From IMG/VR virus record IMGVR_UViG_3300012685_000008, positions 1 to 45,567 of that record: a stretch of 45,567 bases of DNA; one strand, 5' to 3'. The DNA comes from a virus. Made by a program: the position numbers and the translations under genes. A model generated the notes under the pieces. It searched no databases, was not told the origin of the DNA, and worked only from the letters and a program-made list of their open reading frames with translations. Of this stretch, positions 7,929-16,254 are shown one piece after another (the stretch's first letter is position 1; each line of letters starts with the position of its first letter).

Positions 7929-8309
7929 ATGGCCCCTAGGGTTACTGGCAATTTCCGCACCGCTGCACCCGTTCAATCGGTTGTGCTTGTGGATGCGGAC
8001 ACCCAAATCGCGACTAACAACCAAGCGTCGGTCGCCATCTCCCCAGTGCAGAGCACGGGCAAGGTACTGCTATCTGCTACCGCGTCTAACTTCTCTGGCA
8101 CCTCCGTTACCCCCAAGCTGCAACACAGCTATGATGGTGGGCTTACGTTCACTGACGTTGCTTCGGGCGCATTCACGGCAATCACTGCGAATGGTACTAC
8201 GTTCCTATCCATTGCAGGTGTGGTTGCCCCGGTCGTGCGAGTGGTCAATACCTACTCCGCTGTGACCACGTGCACGCTCTCTGTGTTCGGCACCGTTATT
8301 ACCAAGTAA
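7929..8309 (+). CDS. probable head decoration protein, 126 aa
   Basis: It directly follows the major capsid gene, the usual place for a decoration protein. The sequence is Thr/Ser/Val-rich and strand-forming (VSIS-like alternation in QASVAISPVQSTGKVLLSATAS, here broken at 20 residues or fewer; also CTLSVFGTVITK) with a bacterial-Ig/fibronectin-like pattern including HSYDGGLTFTDVASG. No signal peptide. It has general compositional resemblance to the 112-aa protein at 44565-44903. The function is inferred from position and composition. Confidence 0.55.
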   Translation: MAPRVTGNFRTAAPVQSVVLVDADTQIATNNQASVAISPVQSTGKVLLSATASNFSGTSVTPKLQHSYDGGLTFTDVASGAFTAITANGTTFLSIAGVVAPVVRVVNTYSAVTTCTLSVFGTVITK

Positions 8310-8331
8310 CATTTAACCAAGGGAGTCCGTT

Positions 8332-8946
8332 ATGGCTTTCATCACTGATCAAGACCTAGCGGACTTCCTTGGCACCCCTGCAATCGTAGGGACCACCCAA
8401 GCAATCCTCGCTGCCTCCTTGGCCTCTGGGATCATCGCTGAGCTCCTAGATAACGCCGCTATCTCCAGCACCCCGGTAACCCTCACTGACTTCGTCATGG
8501 ACGGTCCTAGCCCCCGCTCCAGTGTGCTGGTTCTACCAGGGTTCCCAGTGACCGCTGTTACCAGCGTCAGCCTGTGGGATTGGAACGCTGCCGCATGGGG
8601 CACACCCCTAGTTAACAACATTGACTACTCGTGGAATCCCAACGGTGTGCTTGCCCGCCGCACCTTCGACCCTGATCCCGCCGGTGGGTTCTCGTTCTGG
8701 CCCAACCGCATGAACTCCATCAAGGTTACCTACACCGTCGGATCTGGCACCGTGCCCACAACGATCAAGGCCATCTGCCTTGGTATCGCCGCACGTGCTT
8801 ATGTGAACCCACAAGGTTTGAAGTCTGAGGCTATCGCTGGGTACAGCATTGACTACGGTAAGTCCCTGACTAAGCCCAACGTCCTTACCCTAGACTCTAC
8901 GGAAATTGCAGCCCTAGCCAAATGGATTGATTGGGGCATCGCGTGA
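8332..8946 (+). CDS. head-tail connector (adaptor), 204 aa
   Basis: Matches the pattern of gp6-like head-to-tail adaptors: an N-terminal helical FITDQDLADFLG, the central FVMDGPSPRSSVLVLPGFPVT followed by VTSVSLWD, a GFSFWPNRMNSIKVTYTVG strand pair and a C-terminal helix (IKAICLGIAARAYVNPQG). These bind below the portal to form the neck. The ribosome site is gggagtccgtt. First of five connector/terminator genes overlapping in series. Confidence 0.75.
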   Translation: MAFITDQDLADFLGTPAIVGTTQAILAASLASGIIAELLDNAAISSTPVTLTDFVMDGPSPRSSVLVLPGFPVTAVTSVSLWDWNAAAWGTPLVNNIDYSWNPNGVLARRTFDPDPAGGFSFWPNRMNSIKVTYTVGSGTVPTTIKAICLGIAARAYVNPQGLKSEAIAGYSIDYGKSLTKPNVLTLDSTEIAALAKWIDWGIA

Positions 8947-9290
8947 TAACTAGCTACTACATCCACGCTGTGGTGATACTTAGGGCCCCTTTAGTACCAG
9001 ACAAGTATAATCCTGCTGGCGCGTCCTTGCGTAACTGGGCTACTGCTGCGCATGTGTGGACGGGTAAGGGTTGGCTAGCACCCAAGGGCTCCCAATCCGA
9101 GGACCTCAATGACAAGGAGCAGGAGCTCAATTACTCCTGGCTGTACTTGCCCCCCGAGTCCTCTCCTTTAGCCACAGATCGTGTGACGATCAACGGCATC
9201 ATGTACCAGGTCTACAGCGACCCCATCACAGCGTATACCCCACGGGGTCTGCACCACTATGAAGTGCGGGTTAAGGAGATCCATGGGTAA
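8943..9290 (+). CDS. head closure / stopper protein, 115 aa
   Basis: Likely head-tail stopper. A GTG start at 8943 overlaps the preceding TGA as GTGA; an upstream in-frame TTG at 8931 is less likely. The C-terminal half has the family-like DRVTINGIMYQVYSDPI followed by HHYEVRVKEI, a beta-barrel ending often seen in neck proteins. Position between adaptor and the gp10-like gene supports the call. Confidence 0.6.
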   Translation: MITSYYIHAVVILRAPLVPDKYNPAGASLRNWATAAHVWTGKGWLAPKGSQSEDLNDKEQELNYSWLYLPPESSPLATDRVTINGIMYQVYSDPITAYTPRGLHHYEVRVKEIHG

Positions 9291-9591
9291 GTTCATTTTG
9301 AACCCTGCGTTTGACATGGAGCTGTTCCGTCAAGCACAGATTGAGAAGGGTATCAGCGACGCTGGTCGTCGTGTGCTCAGTGCTGCTAAGTCTCTAGCGG
9401 GATCCACCGGTCGCGGCAACAAGGCGGCTGATATTTCCGGTGCCTTCAAGCGCACCTCCAAGGGCCGTCCCCACTACTACGTGCAGATGGATGATGGGGA
9501 CAAGGAGGGCTCCGCTGTGGCCATTGAGTTCGGTACCAGTGATACCCCTGTACACGCCATCCTACGCCGTGCGATTGAGAGTGCCCGATGA
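9283..9591 (+). CDS. HK97 gp10-like neck/tail-completion protein, 102 aa
   Basis: The start at 9283 has aaggagatcc upstream and overlaps the preceding gene by 8 nt. Its pattern is that of small gp10-like proteins: a basic helical N-terminus with AGRRVLSAAKSLAG, then HYYVQMDDGDKEGSAVAIEFG and a closing HAILRRAIESA. It ends in an ATGA overlap with the next gene. Function is inferred from family pattern and position. Confidence 0.6.
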   Translation: MGKFILNPAFDMELFRQAQIEKGISDAGRRVLSAAKSLAGSTGRGNKAADISGAFKRTSKGRPHYYVQMDDGDKEGSAVAIEFGTSDTPVHAILRRAIESAR

Positions 9592-9794
9592 GCAAGTATA
9601 AACTGCACCTGTATTGGGGTACACACCTACCAGGCGAGATCGTGGAGCTAACCCCTGATGAGTCCCTGCAATTAGTGGCCGTTGGGCTTGCTGAGGAAGT
9701 GATTGATGACGACTCTGCCAAACTTGCTTCCGGACTCGGAGGAACTGACCACAACGTTCCTACGGGTAAAGCTGACAACTCCCTCGACGATTGA
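9588..9794 (+). CDS. small connector-region protein, 68 aa
   Basis: It begins MSKYKLHLYWGTHLPGEIVE, an SH3-like beginning (hydrophobic strands, PGEIVELTPDES) followed by a helix and an acidic, Gly/Ser tail. Small proteins of this type occur between gp10-like and tail-terminator genes in many siphoviruses; a specific role is unknown. Its last 89 nt are shared with the tail-terminator gene in another frame, an unusually long overlap for this genome. Confidence 0.6.
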   Translation: MSKYKLHLYWGTHLPGEIVELTPDESLQLVAVGLAEEVIDDDSAKLASGLGGTDHNVPTGKADNSLDD

Positions 9795-10116
9795 TGTCCG
9801 CTGGCCATCGGGGTACGACGGGTCACAAACTTTCGTTTTAGTCGAACGTGTGGGCGGGCCGCCTGATCGTGTGGCCCGTGGCACATGGCTGGATAAGCCC
9901 CTGATTCAAGTGAGCGCGGGTGCAGCTAGTAAGGCTGTAGCCCAAGCTCTTAGCGCTGAAATGCGCGCATGGATGGTGCTCATGCATGAGTACTACATTA
10001 CCTCACCGGTGGTCACCTTCGTTGAGGAACTGGTTGGTCCGCTATGGATTCCCGACCCTAACTATTCACCGGCCGGACGCTATCTGATTCAGTTTCAGAT
10101 GATGGTCCACAATTAA
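9706..10116 (+). CDS. tail terminator protein, 136 aa
   Basis: The start at 9706 follows gaggaag; a TTG at 9703 also exists. It has the tail-terminator pattern: an N-terminal helix LLPDSEELTTTFLRVKL, then PSGYDGSQTFVLVERVGGPP, then IQVSAGAASKAVAQALSAEM and a C-terminal strand YLIQFQMMVHN. It caps the tail tube and joins it to the neck. It is followed directly by the tail tube gene. Confidence 0.7.
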   Translation: MTTLPNLLPDSEELTTTFLRVKLTTPSTIDVRWPSGYDGSQTFVLVERVGGPPDRVARGTWLDKPLIQVSAGAASKAVAQALSAEMRAWMVLMHEYYITSPVVTFVEELVGPLWIPDPNYSPAGRYLIQFQMMVHN

Positions 10117-10127
10117 GGAAATGACCC

Positions 10128-10691
10128 ATGGCCAATAATGCCTTGCAAGTGAGGATCGCCCAGACTGGAAGCGTCTATCTTGCTCCCTATGGTACTGCCG
10201 CTCCTGTCGACACTGCGACCCCCCTATCCGCCACCTGGCAGCAACTGGGCTATACCTCGGACAAGGGTGTGACCCTTAAGTTCGACGTCAAGTTTGGCGA
10301 CGTGACTTCGTGGCAGTCCCTCTCGTCCCTGCGTAAGTTCGTCCAGTCGCAAGCCTTCACTGCGAACTTTGAGCTGGAGCAGACCAACTCGGCCGTGCTC
10401 TCGGCCTACTTCGCTGGTGCTAGCTCCATCACTAACCCCAGTGAGTCCGGTGGCCAACTGGTCAACGTCTCGAACAACCCTGGCGTTGATGAGCGTGCAG
10501 CCGTTGTGGAGTTCTTCGATGGTACCCAGAAGTACCGCGTTTATATTCCGCGATGCATCGTGACTGACCGTGGTGACACGCCACTATCCCGTACCGGTGC
10601 CGTTATGTGGGTGCTGACCATCGAGGCGCTAGCGGTTGACGCTAACACCCCAATCGCTACCTTCATTATCAAGGATAGCTCTTACGCGTAA
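10128..10691 (+). CDS. major tail tube protein
   Basis: 187 aa, with ribosome site aaggaaatgaccc. The N-terminal QTGSVYLAPYGTAAP segment, the DKGVTLKFDVKFGDVTSWQS strand pair and the C-terminal TPLSRTGAVMWVLTIEALAV are typical of lambda-gpV/HK97-type tube subunits in actinophages. Its place before the frameshifted chaperones and tape measure supports this. Many copies stack as hexamers around the tape measure. Confidence 0.88.
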   Translation: MANNALQVRIAQTGSVYLAPYGTAAPVDTATPLSATWQQLGYTSDKGVTLKFDVKFGDVTSWQSLSSLRKFVQSQAFTANFELEQTNSAVLSAYFAGASSITNPSESGGQLVNVSNNPGVDERAAVVEFFDGTQKYRVYIPRCIVTDRGDTPLSRTGAVMWVLTIEALAVDANTPIATFIIKDSSYA

Positions 10692-10698
10692 CATGAGC

Positions 10699-10715
10699 GT
10701 AGGCTTATAGCCTAC
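10699..10715 (+). terminator. hairpin after the tail tube gene
   Basis: A 6-bp perfect stem GTAGGC/GCCTAC with loop ttata, extendable outward by GAG/CTC (10695-10719) across one mismatch. It is not followed by a T-run. Probably attenuates transcription or protects the abundant tail-tube message. Confidence 0.45.
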
Positions 10716-10752
10716 TCTCATAATACTCATTCTCCCTGGATAGGATGATTAC

Positions 10753-11127
10753 ATGGCTAACAAGTATTTTGATCTCACTGACGTTGTTGACGCCATTGAG
10801 GCCCCGGAGCCCTTTCGGTTCCAAGTGCACGGCGAGAAGTTTGAACTCTCCTTGGAAATGCGCCCAGAGCAACGCAAGGCTATGGCTAAGGCCATGGTCA
10901 CTGAGAATCTGGACCAGCTCCTAGTTGCCATCTTCGGATCTGAGGATCTTGCACGACTGGATGCTATGAACCTTTCGGTTCCCCAGCTGATGGTCATCGT
11001 GAGCGCCTACAACGAGGAGCTGGGAGAGTCCACGGGTGAGGCTCTGGGGGAAGGCTTCAGCAGTACCTCTTCGTCCAAGAGTACTGGCGTGCCATCGAAG
11101 CGGACTTCGCGCACTACTTCGCGCTAA
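10753..11127 (+). CDS. tail assembly chaperone (G-like), zero-frame product
   Basis: The 124-aa product binds the tape measure and helps tube assembly. Its core (residues about 10-85: FRFQVHGEKFELSLEMRPEQ and LVAIFGSEDLARLDAMNL) resembles actinophage chaperones. It lies between tail tube and tape measure, where all such phages keep a frameshifted pair. The last 25 codons after the slippery site (SSTSSSKSTG) are low complexity, as expected for a frame read only when no shift occurs. Confidence 0.85.
   Translation: MANKYFDLTDVVDAIEAPEPFRFQVHGEKFELSLEMRPEQRKAMAKAMVTENLDQLLVAIFGSEDLARLDAMNLSVPQLMVIVSAYNEELGESTGEALGEGFSSTSSSKSTGVPSKRTSRTTSR
11046..11052 (+). promoter_or_regulatory. programmed -1 frameshift site GGGGGAA
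   Basis: In the zero frame the heptamer is read G-GGG-GAA (after CTG). A one-base backward slip moves translation into the frame that encodes LQQYLFVQEYWRAIEADFAH, a chaperone GT-type sequence with no start codon of its own. Frame arithmetic confirms -1. The exact slip codon is inferred. Confidence 0.75.
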
Positions 11128-11459
11128 GCGATCCGTTTGAATATTTCACAGGTGAGATGAGCGACGCAACCATGCGGGGTCGCCTCATGTGGTTGCTCGC
11201 TCGCCCTGAAAGTCAAACGTTCCGCGTGTCCACGGGCACCGATATGGACCCGGTGTGGACGATGGACACTTACCTCCTTGCTGAAATCGCCGACCGCTTG
11301 GGCATCAACATCACTGCTGTGCTCAACGCCGCTGGCGCTAATGCTACACCTCCTAACCCCGTACCGCGTCCCCACATGAACGTGGGTATGGACCTTGAGC
11401 CAGCCGCCACCATCGACGATATCAAGAGCTTCTTTGGAGCGCTGGAGAGTAGTAGCTAA
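11049..11459 (+). CDS. tail assembly chaperone (GT-like) extension in the -1 frame
   Basis: This reading frame continues the chaperone after a -1 slip at 11046-11052, giving a fusion of about 235 aa (10753-11049 joined to 11049-11459). The open frame begins upstream of any start codon, and EYWRAIEADFAHYFALSDPF is typical of GT proteins. An internal ATG at 11157 (MSDATMRGRLMWLL) exists, but separate use is unlikely. The last A of its TAA stop at 11459 is also the first base of the tape-measure ATG (TAATG). Confidence 0.85.
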   Translation, partial: GRLQQYLFVQEYWRAIEADFAHYFALSDPFEYFTGEMSDATMRGRLMWLLARPESQTFRVSTGTDMDPVWTMDTYLLAEIADRLGINITAVLNAAGANATPPNPVPRPHMNVGMDLEPAATIDDIKSFFGALESSS

Positions 11460-14176
11460 TGAGTTTCTCAGCCGGTACCGCGTGGATTGATCTCACCCTC
11501 GGAAGCACCGCCGCCGTGAAGGGCAGCATGATGGCTGAGGGTGAGATGGCCGCATCCGGATTCGCGGGCAAGTTCACCTCTGGATTGTTCGGCACGTTGA
11601 AGGGTCTCGCCGGTCCTCTGATTGGCATCATGGCCCTTGACAAGCTGTTCGAATTCGTCAAGGGTGGCGCGCAGGATTGGGCCGCCCTTCAAGCGTCCAT
11701 CCGGCAGACGAATGCTGTGCTTACCTCAACCGGTGGTGCGGCTAACGTCAGCGCTGACGCTATCACTGCTCTGACCGGGACGTTGTCCAAGAAGACCGCC
11801 ACCGATCAAGCCGTGATCCGCTCTGGTGAGAACATGCTGTTGACGTTCACCAACGTCAAGAATGGTGTGGGCGCGGGCAATGATATCTTCAACCAAGCTA
11901 CCGCTACGATGTTGGACATGTCTAAGGCCCTTGGACAGGACACCAAGAACAGCGCCATCCAATTGGGCAAGGCCCTTAATGATCCGGTCAAGGGTGTCAC
12001 CGCGCTTCAGCGTGTGGGTGTCACCTTCACGGCTCAACAGAAGGACCAGATCAAGACCATGGTGGCCAGCAACAACACGCTGGGTGCCCAGAAGCTTATC
12101 CTCGCTGAGCTCAACAAGGAGTTCGGTGGATCCGCCGCCGCCGCTGCAACTGGTGGTGCTAAGCTTTCGCTAACCATGCGGGACTTGGCCATGAACCTCT
12201 TCGGCCTGATCGCCCCAATCAAGACCATCGGTATTACATTCTCAACGTGGCTGATTACCCCCATTGCGGATGGTGTGGCGAAGCTGCTCCCCATCCAACA
12301 GAAATGGGTGGCGGATTGGAAGTCCACATTCAAGCAGGCGAAGGAAGCGGCCCAGAACCCGCTGGCCGATTTCCCCAAGGTTGGTAACACCCTTGAGGAG
12401 GTGGCCCGCACCGTAGGTGTTGTGGTGGGCAATATCCACCAGCAGTTGGTTGCCCTGCGTGAAGCATGGACCCTAGTCCTTGGTGGGTTCCTGGGTACCG
12501 GCGCAATCAGTTATACATCCCATGAACTCAACGCTTTCGCAGAGCGCCTGTACAATGTGGGTGCTGCGGCCCGTAACATGTGGAATCTCGTTAAGCCAGT
12601 CTTTGAAGAGTGGGGGCCCGCCATTGGCAAGGCCTTGCTAGCGGGCTTGTCGCTTATGGTGCTGGTTACGGTGTTCCAAGCAGTCGGCAAGGCCGCGTTG
12701 CTTATGAGTGGCAACGTCCTAAAGGCCATGGCTTCCATGGTGGAGTTGTTCACTAAGAACCCTATCCTCCTGATCGTCGCGGCCATCGCTGGCGCGCTCG
12801 TGCTGCTATGGCAGATGAGCCCCAAGTTCCGTGAGTTCGCGTCGAAACTATTCGATGCCTTTATGCCGGTCGCTGAGCAATTGATGCCCATGCTATCGCA
12901 AGCGTTCAAGATTGCTATGGATGTCATCAGCACAGTGCTCTCCATCATCATCCCATTGGTTGAGCCCCTGCTTTCACTTCTGGAATTGGGCGTCCACGTA
13001 ATTTCGGACTTCGTCAAGGGTGGAGGTATCGCCTCCTCCGGTGGTGGGTTCGTCGACTGGCTCATCAACGCATTCAACGTGGTCAAGGGAATCTTTGACG
13101 GTGCGGTCAGCTGGATCTCCGGTGCCGCGCAAGGTATTGGTGATTGGTTGAACTACATGTTCAGCCCCCTAGCTCCCTTGCTTCCCAAGATCAAAACCGT
13201 ACTAGATCAAATCGAATATGGTTTCGATAAAATTTGGCACTTCGTTCTGCAACCGTTCTTTGAGTGGTTGGGCCCAATTGTTGGTGCTACATTCTCGGCC
13301 ATCTGGCAAGTTCTACAGCCCATCCTAACGACCATTGGCGCGCTGTTCGGCGTCGTGTTCGGCTTCATCTGGGACGTGGTTAGTGCCGTATTTGGTTTGA
13401 TCACGGTCATTGTCCGTAGTGCCATGGAGATTATCTCCGGTATTATTGGCTTGTTCCTTGATATCATTACAGGTAACTGGAATGGTGTTTGGGATGACCT
13501 AGCCATGATTGCTAAGGGCTTTGTTGATCTTTTCTTTGGGATCATTCAGTTTGGTCTCAATTTGGTTAAGGCCATTTTCACCGCTGTGCTCGGTGTCATT
13601 ATCGCTGTGGTGCAGGGTGCGTGGAACTTTATCGTGGGCAACTTCACCGCTGCCCTTACCCTCATCAACAGTGTCGTTGGCGGTGGACTTGATAAGGTCA
13701 TCAGTTGGTTTAAGGGCCTTGGCTCTAGTGTCTCTAACGCCATTGGCGACCTCGGCCAATTGCTGCTACACGCGGGTGAGGCTATCATCAACGGTCTGCT
13801 AGATGGATTAAAGAATGCATGGAAGGCAGTCACCGACTTCGTTGGTGGTATCGCTTCCTGGATCGCGGATCACAAGGGCCCAATCAGCTACGATAAAACG
13901 TTGTTGACCCCCCATGGTACCGCAATCATGCAAAGTCTGCTCGCTGGTTTGCAATCTCAAGAGAGCACCATCCTAGGATGGTTGTCCTCCTTCACGGATA
14001 ACATCGCTGTGTCTGGTCTCAATCTTGGGGCTCCAAAACTCAGTGGTGCGGCTGGCTCCCTCAGTGGTGCTGGCGCTGCTTCAAGTGGCGTGTACAACGT
14101 GTATGGCAACGATGACCCTCTGTCTACGGCCATGGCCATCGATCGGATCCAGACAAACAACGCACGCGTTTCGTAA
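11459..14176 (+). CDS. tape measure protein
   Basis: 905 aa, the longest structural protein; it sets tail length and is ejected with DNA. The N-terminal part (residues 1-250) is Ala/Gly/Thr-rich with a coiled region (TGTLSKKTATDQAVIRSGEN, ATATMLDMSKALGQ) typical of actinophage tape measures. The middle and end contain many hydrophobic, possibly membrane-spanning segments (GLSLMVLVTVFQAV, ILLIVAAIAGALVLLW, LGVIIAVVQGAWNFIVG). The C-terminus holds the conserved HKGPISYDKTLLTPHG motif. By the usual 0.15 nm per residue, the tail would be around 135 nm. It starts in TAATG with the chaperone stop. Confidence 0.93.
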   Translation: MSFSAGTAWIDLTLGSTAAVKGSMMAEGEMAASGFAGKFTSGLFGTLKGLAGPLIGIMALDKLFEFVKGGAQDWAALQASIRQTNAVLTSTGGAANVSADAITALTGTLSKKTATDQAVIRSGENMLLTFTNVKNGVGAGNDIFNQATATMLDMSKALGQDTKNSAIQLGKALNDPVKGVTALQRVGVTFTAQQKDQIKTMVASNNTLGAQKLILAELNKEFGGSAAAAATGGAKLSLTMRDLAMNLFGLIAPIKTIGITFSTWLITPIADGVAKLLPIQQKWVADWKSTFKQAKEAAQNPLADFPKVGNTLEEVARTVGVVVGNIHQQLVALREAWTLVLGGFLGTGAISYTSHELNAFAERLYNVGAAARNMWNLVKPVFEEWGPAIGKALLAGLSLMVLVTVFQAVGKAALLMSGNVLKAMASMVELFTKNPILLIVAAIAGALVLLWQMSPKFREFASKLFDAFMPVAEQLMPMLSQAFKIAMDVISTVLSIIIPLVEPLLSLLELGVHVISDFVKGGGIASSGGGFVDWLINAFNVVKGIFDGAVSWISGAAQGIGDWLNYMFSPLAPLLPKIKTVLDQIEYGFDKIWHFVLQPFFEWLGPIVGATFSAIWQVLQPILTTIGALFGVVFGFIWDVVSAVFGLITVIVRSAMEIISGIIGLFLDIITGNWNGVWDDLAMIAKGFVDLFFGIIQFGLNLVKAIFTAVLGVIIAVVQGAWNFIVGNFTAALTLINSVVGGGLDKVISWFKGLGSSVSNAIGDLGQLLLHAGEAIINGLLDGLKNAWKAVTDFVGGIASWIADHKGPISYDKTLLTPHGTAIMQSLLAGLQSQESTILGWLSSFTDNIAVSGLNLGAPKLSGAAGSLSGAGAASSGVYNVYGNDDPLSTAMAIDRIQTNNARVS

Positions 14177-14188
14177 CAAAGGAGCCCC

Positions 14189-15106
14189 ATGACGACTACT
14201 GCTATTTCACTTCCGGTGCAATGGTCCCTACCGTCATGGGGCTTGTCTTTTAACACCAACGTCAAAGACGCTAACGGCGCAGCGTACTTCTGCACCGATG
14301 AAAAGGGCTGGTCTGGTGGGCCTCCGGTCAGGCCTTCCACTCAAGGAAAGCCCTATTCCCAGGGCGCGTTCAACGGCCCCAACTTTGCGGGTGCCCGCAT
14401 TATCACCCTGTTTGGTACGGTGTCTGCACCTACCACCATCGCTCGTAGGGCGGCAGAGCACACGGTGGCCGCTGCCCTCATGGATCCATTCAATCTCTAT
14501 GATCTTCACTGTACAGAGGAGACTGGCGAGCTAATCGCCTACGTGCGGTTGGACCAGCCCACCACCGTAGTGCAGATGCCCGGTGGCTTGGACTTCCAAT
14601 GGTCCATGCAGCTGGCTGCGCCTGATCCCCGTAAGTACTCCGCAACAAATCAAAGCGCCAGCACTGGGTTGCCAATGACCACGGGCGGGTTGGATTGGGC
14701 CACGGGTGGTGGCCTTGATTGGGCCACGGGTGGTGGTCTCAACTGGGGAACGGTTGTCAGCACAGGTTCTGTCGTCATGGCGAACGCAGGTACCGCTGAT
14801 ACATGGCCCAAGTTCACTATCGCGGCCAATGGTACTGCTCTGGTCACACCAGGCATCACTATCACTTTCAATGGCTCAACCCTCTTCTACAATGACACCC
14901 TTGCCGGTGGGGACGTACTGGTGATTGACACCAACCCCTCATCCCGCTCTGTGATCTTGAATGGCGTGAGCGATCGCAGGGGCTCGTTGACTACTGCTCA
15001 ATGGGCTTCCATTCCTGCGAAGACCACTGTCACAGCCGCGTTCAGTGCCGCTGTTTACTCCGCTACTGCAACACTCAGCGCCCAATGGGCCAATGCATAC
15101 TGGTAA
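14189..15106 (+). CDS. minor tail protein, distal-tail (Dit)-like
   Basis: 305 aa directly after the tape measure, the standard location of the distal tail protein that starts the baseplate. The N-terminal part (ISLPVQWSLPSWGLSFN to FQWSMQLAAPDPRKYS) follows the Dit pattern, including the APDPRKYS junction common to siphovirus Dit proteins. Then a short repeat GGLDWATG occurs twice, with a third degenerate copy, leading to a C-terminal beta-sandwich (TWPKFTIAANGTALVTPGI). The ribosome site is aaaggagcccc. Confidence 0.75.
   Translation: MTTTAISLPVQWSLPSWGLSFNTNVKDANGAAYFCTDEKGWSGGPPVRPSTQGKPYSQGAFNGPNFAGARIITLFGTVSAPTTIARRAAEHTVAAALMDPFNLYDLHCTEETGELIAYVRLDQPTTVVQMPGGLDFQWSMQLAAPDPRKYSATNQSASTGLPMTTGGLDWATGGGLDWATGGGLNWGTVVSTGSVVMANAGTADTWPKFTIAANGTALVTPGITITFNGSTLFYNDTLAGGDVLVIDTNPSSRSVILNGVSDRRGSLTTAQWASIPAKTTVTAAFSAAVYSATATLSAQWANAYW
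14693..14736 (+). repeat. 24-bp tandem repeat inside the Dit-like gene
   Basis: GATTGGGCCACGGGTGGTGG occurs at 14693 and again 24 bp later at 14717, with a third partial unit after it. It encodes the GGLDWATG repeat linking the two domains. Confidence 0.9.
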
Positions 15107-15120
15107 AGGACTGATCACAT

Positions 15121-16239
15121 ATGGCCGTTAACATTGCCGGTGACGGCGCATGGACTGTTCAATCTACGGACACGGCCCGCGTTGGTCGTGCGCACGATGC
15201 TATCTCCCTTGTTAAGGGAGCCAGCCTAGACCCAAGCACGGCGCGCTCTGGTGTGTTCGCCACCGTGTCTGACTCTTCGAACTCATGGCAAGACCTCTTG
15301 GTGGTCAAGACTGCCGCCGTCGGTACCCTAACATGCACCATTGCGGCTGGCGGTGGAGTGATCAATCGCTCTGGCCAAGGTGCAGTGGAGATCATGAACA
15401 ACGCCACCAAGACCGTCACCCTGACTACCGCGAATGGCTCCAATCCCCGCATCGACCGGATCAGCGCCCGCCACTACGACACGGCGCTTGGTGATTCCCT
15501 CGCAGGTACCACACTGTCCGGTGCCGGTGGATGGCAGGTTGAAGTGACTGACGGAACCCCTGCTGGCTCACCAGTGGCCCCTGCGTTGCCCGCTAACAGC
15601 ATCGCACTGGCTACCGTGCTGGTCCCCACCGCCGCTGCCAACAGCTCCTCCCTGACCGTCACAGACGTGCGCCAGGGCGTAGGAGTGTTTGGGGCCACGC
15701 GCCCCTTGCTCCCAGGTGACACAGGATTCACGGGCATCAACGCCACCAGTCCCACCGCATTCGGCATTGGCGAGCGTATCGAGAACACCATCGGTGAGTA
15801 CCGGTGGAACGGCACCTCGTGGCAACCCGTGGTCAACTTCAATGCCAACACCTACACCCCCACGTTCGTTATGCAGACGGCCAACGGTACCGCCACCGGG
15901 CAGATTCGCTTCAGTGGTAACTGGGTGATCATCAACGGTCTGTTCACAGCTACCGCTGGTGTGTCCTTGGGCACGGGTACCATCACCATGTCCGTGCCGT
16001 TCACCTCTGCAAACATCACTGGCGCGAACTGGACAGGGCAGACGGTATGGGCAGGTGGTAACGGTTACACACTTCCGTGTGTTCTTGGCGCTAACTCCAC
16101 CACGGTTACCATCTACGCCGCTGACCCATCCAGCCTTTCTACTGTAGCATCCGGCAAGCTTGGGACCCCAGGTACGGCGGGTGTTGCCTTTGCCTCTGGT
16201 CATACGATCTCTGTAAACATCCAATACCCACTGGCGTAA
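15121..16239 (+). CDS. minor tail / tail-fibre-like protein, 372 aa
   Basis: It begins MAVNIAGDGAWTVQSTDTAR. Residues 1-210 are similar in style to tail-spike anchor proteins (NPRIDRISARHYD, SIALATVLVP, TVTDVRQGV), then an IGERIENTIGEYRWNGTSW segment common in actinophage minor tail proteins. The C-terminal 130 residues are a Gly/Thr-rich beta domain. It is likely part of the baseplate or a receptor-binding fibre; the exact role is unknown. Confidence 0.65.
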   Translation: MAVNIAGDGAWTVQSTDTARVGRAHDAISLVKGASLDPSTARSGVFATVSDSSNSWQDLLVVKTAAVGTLTCTIAAGGGVINRSGQGAVEIMNNATKTVTLTTANGSNPRIDRISARHYDTALGDSLAGTTLSGAGGWQVEVTDGTPAGSPVAPALPANSIALATVLVPTAAANSSSLTVTDVRQGVGVFGATRPLLPGDTGFTGINATSPTAFGIGERIENTIGEYRWNGTSWQPVVNFNANTYTPTFVMQTANGTATGQIRFSGNWVIINGLFTATAGVSLGTGTITMSVPFTSANITGANWTGQTVWAGGNGYTLPCVLGANSTTVTIYAADPSSLSTVASGKLGTPGTAGVAFASGHTISVNIQYPLA

Positions 16240-16254
16240 GGGAGGTACCTGGTA

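Noticed and set aside
11157-11459. Independent gene starting MSDATMRG
   Set aside because: The frame is open and chaperone-like well upstream of this ATG, so it is the frameshift extension, not a separate gene.
14693-14736. Tandem repeat as a regulatory array
   Set aside because: The 24-bp units keep frame and encode the GGLDWATG linker known from tail proteins, so they are coding.
15568-16224. 218-aa minus-strand open frame opposite the tail-fibre-like gene
   Set aside because: Composition (Gly/His/Arg/Cys) and lack of start signals mark it as a shadow of the plus-strand gene.
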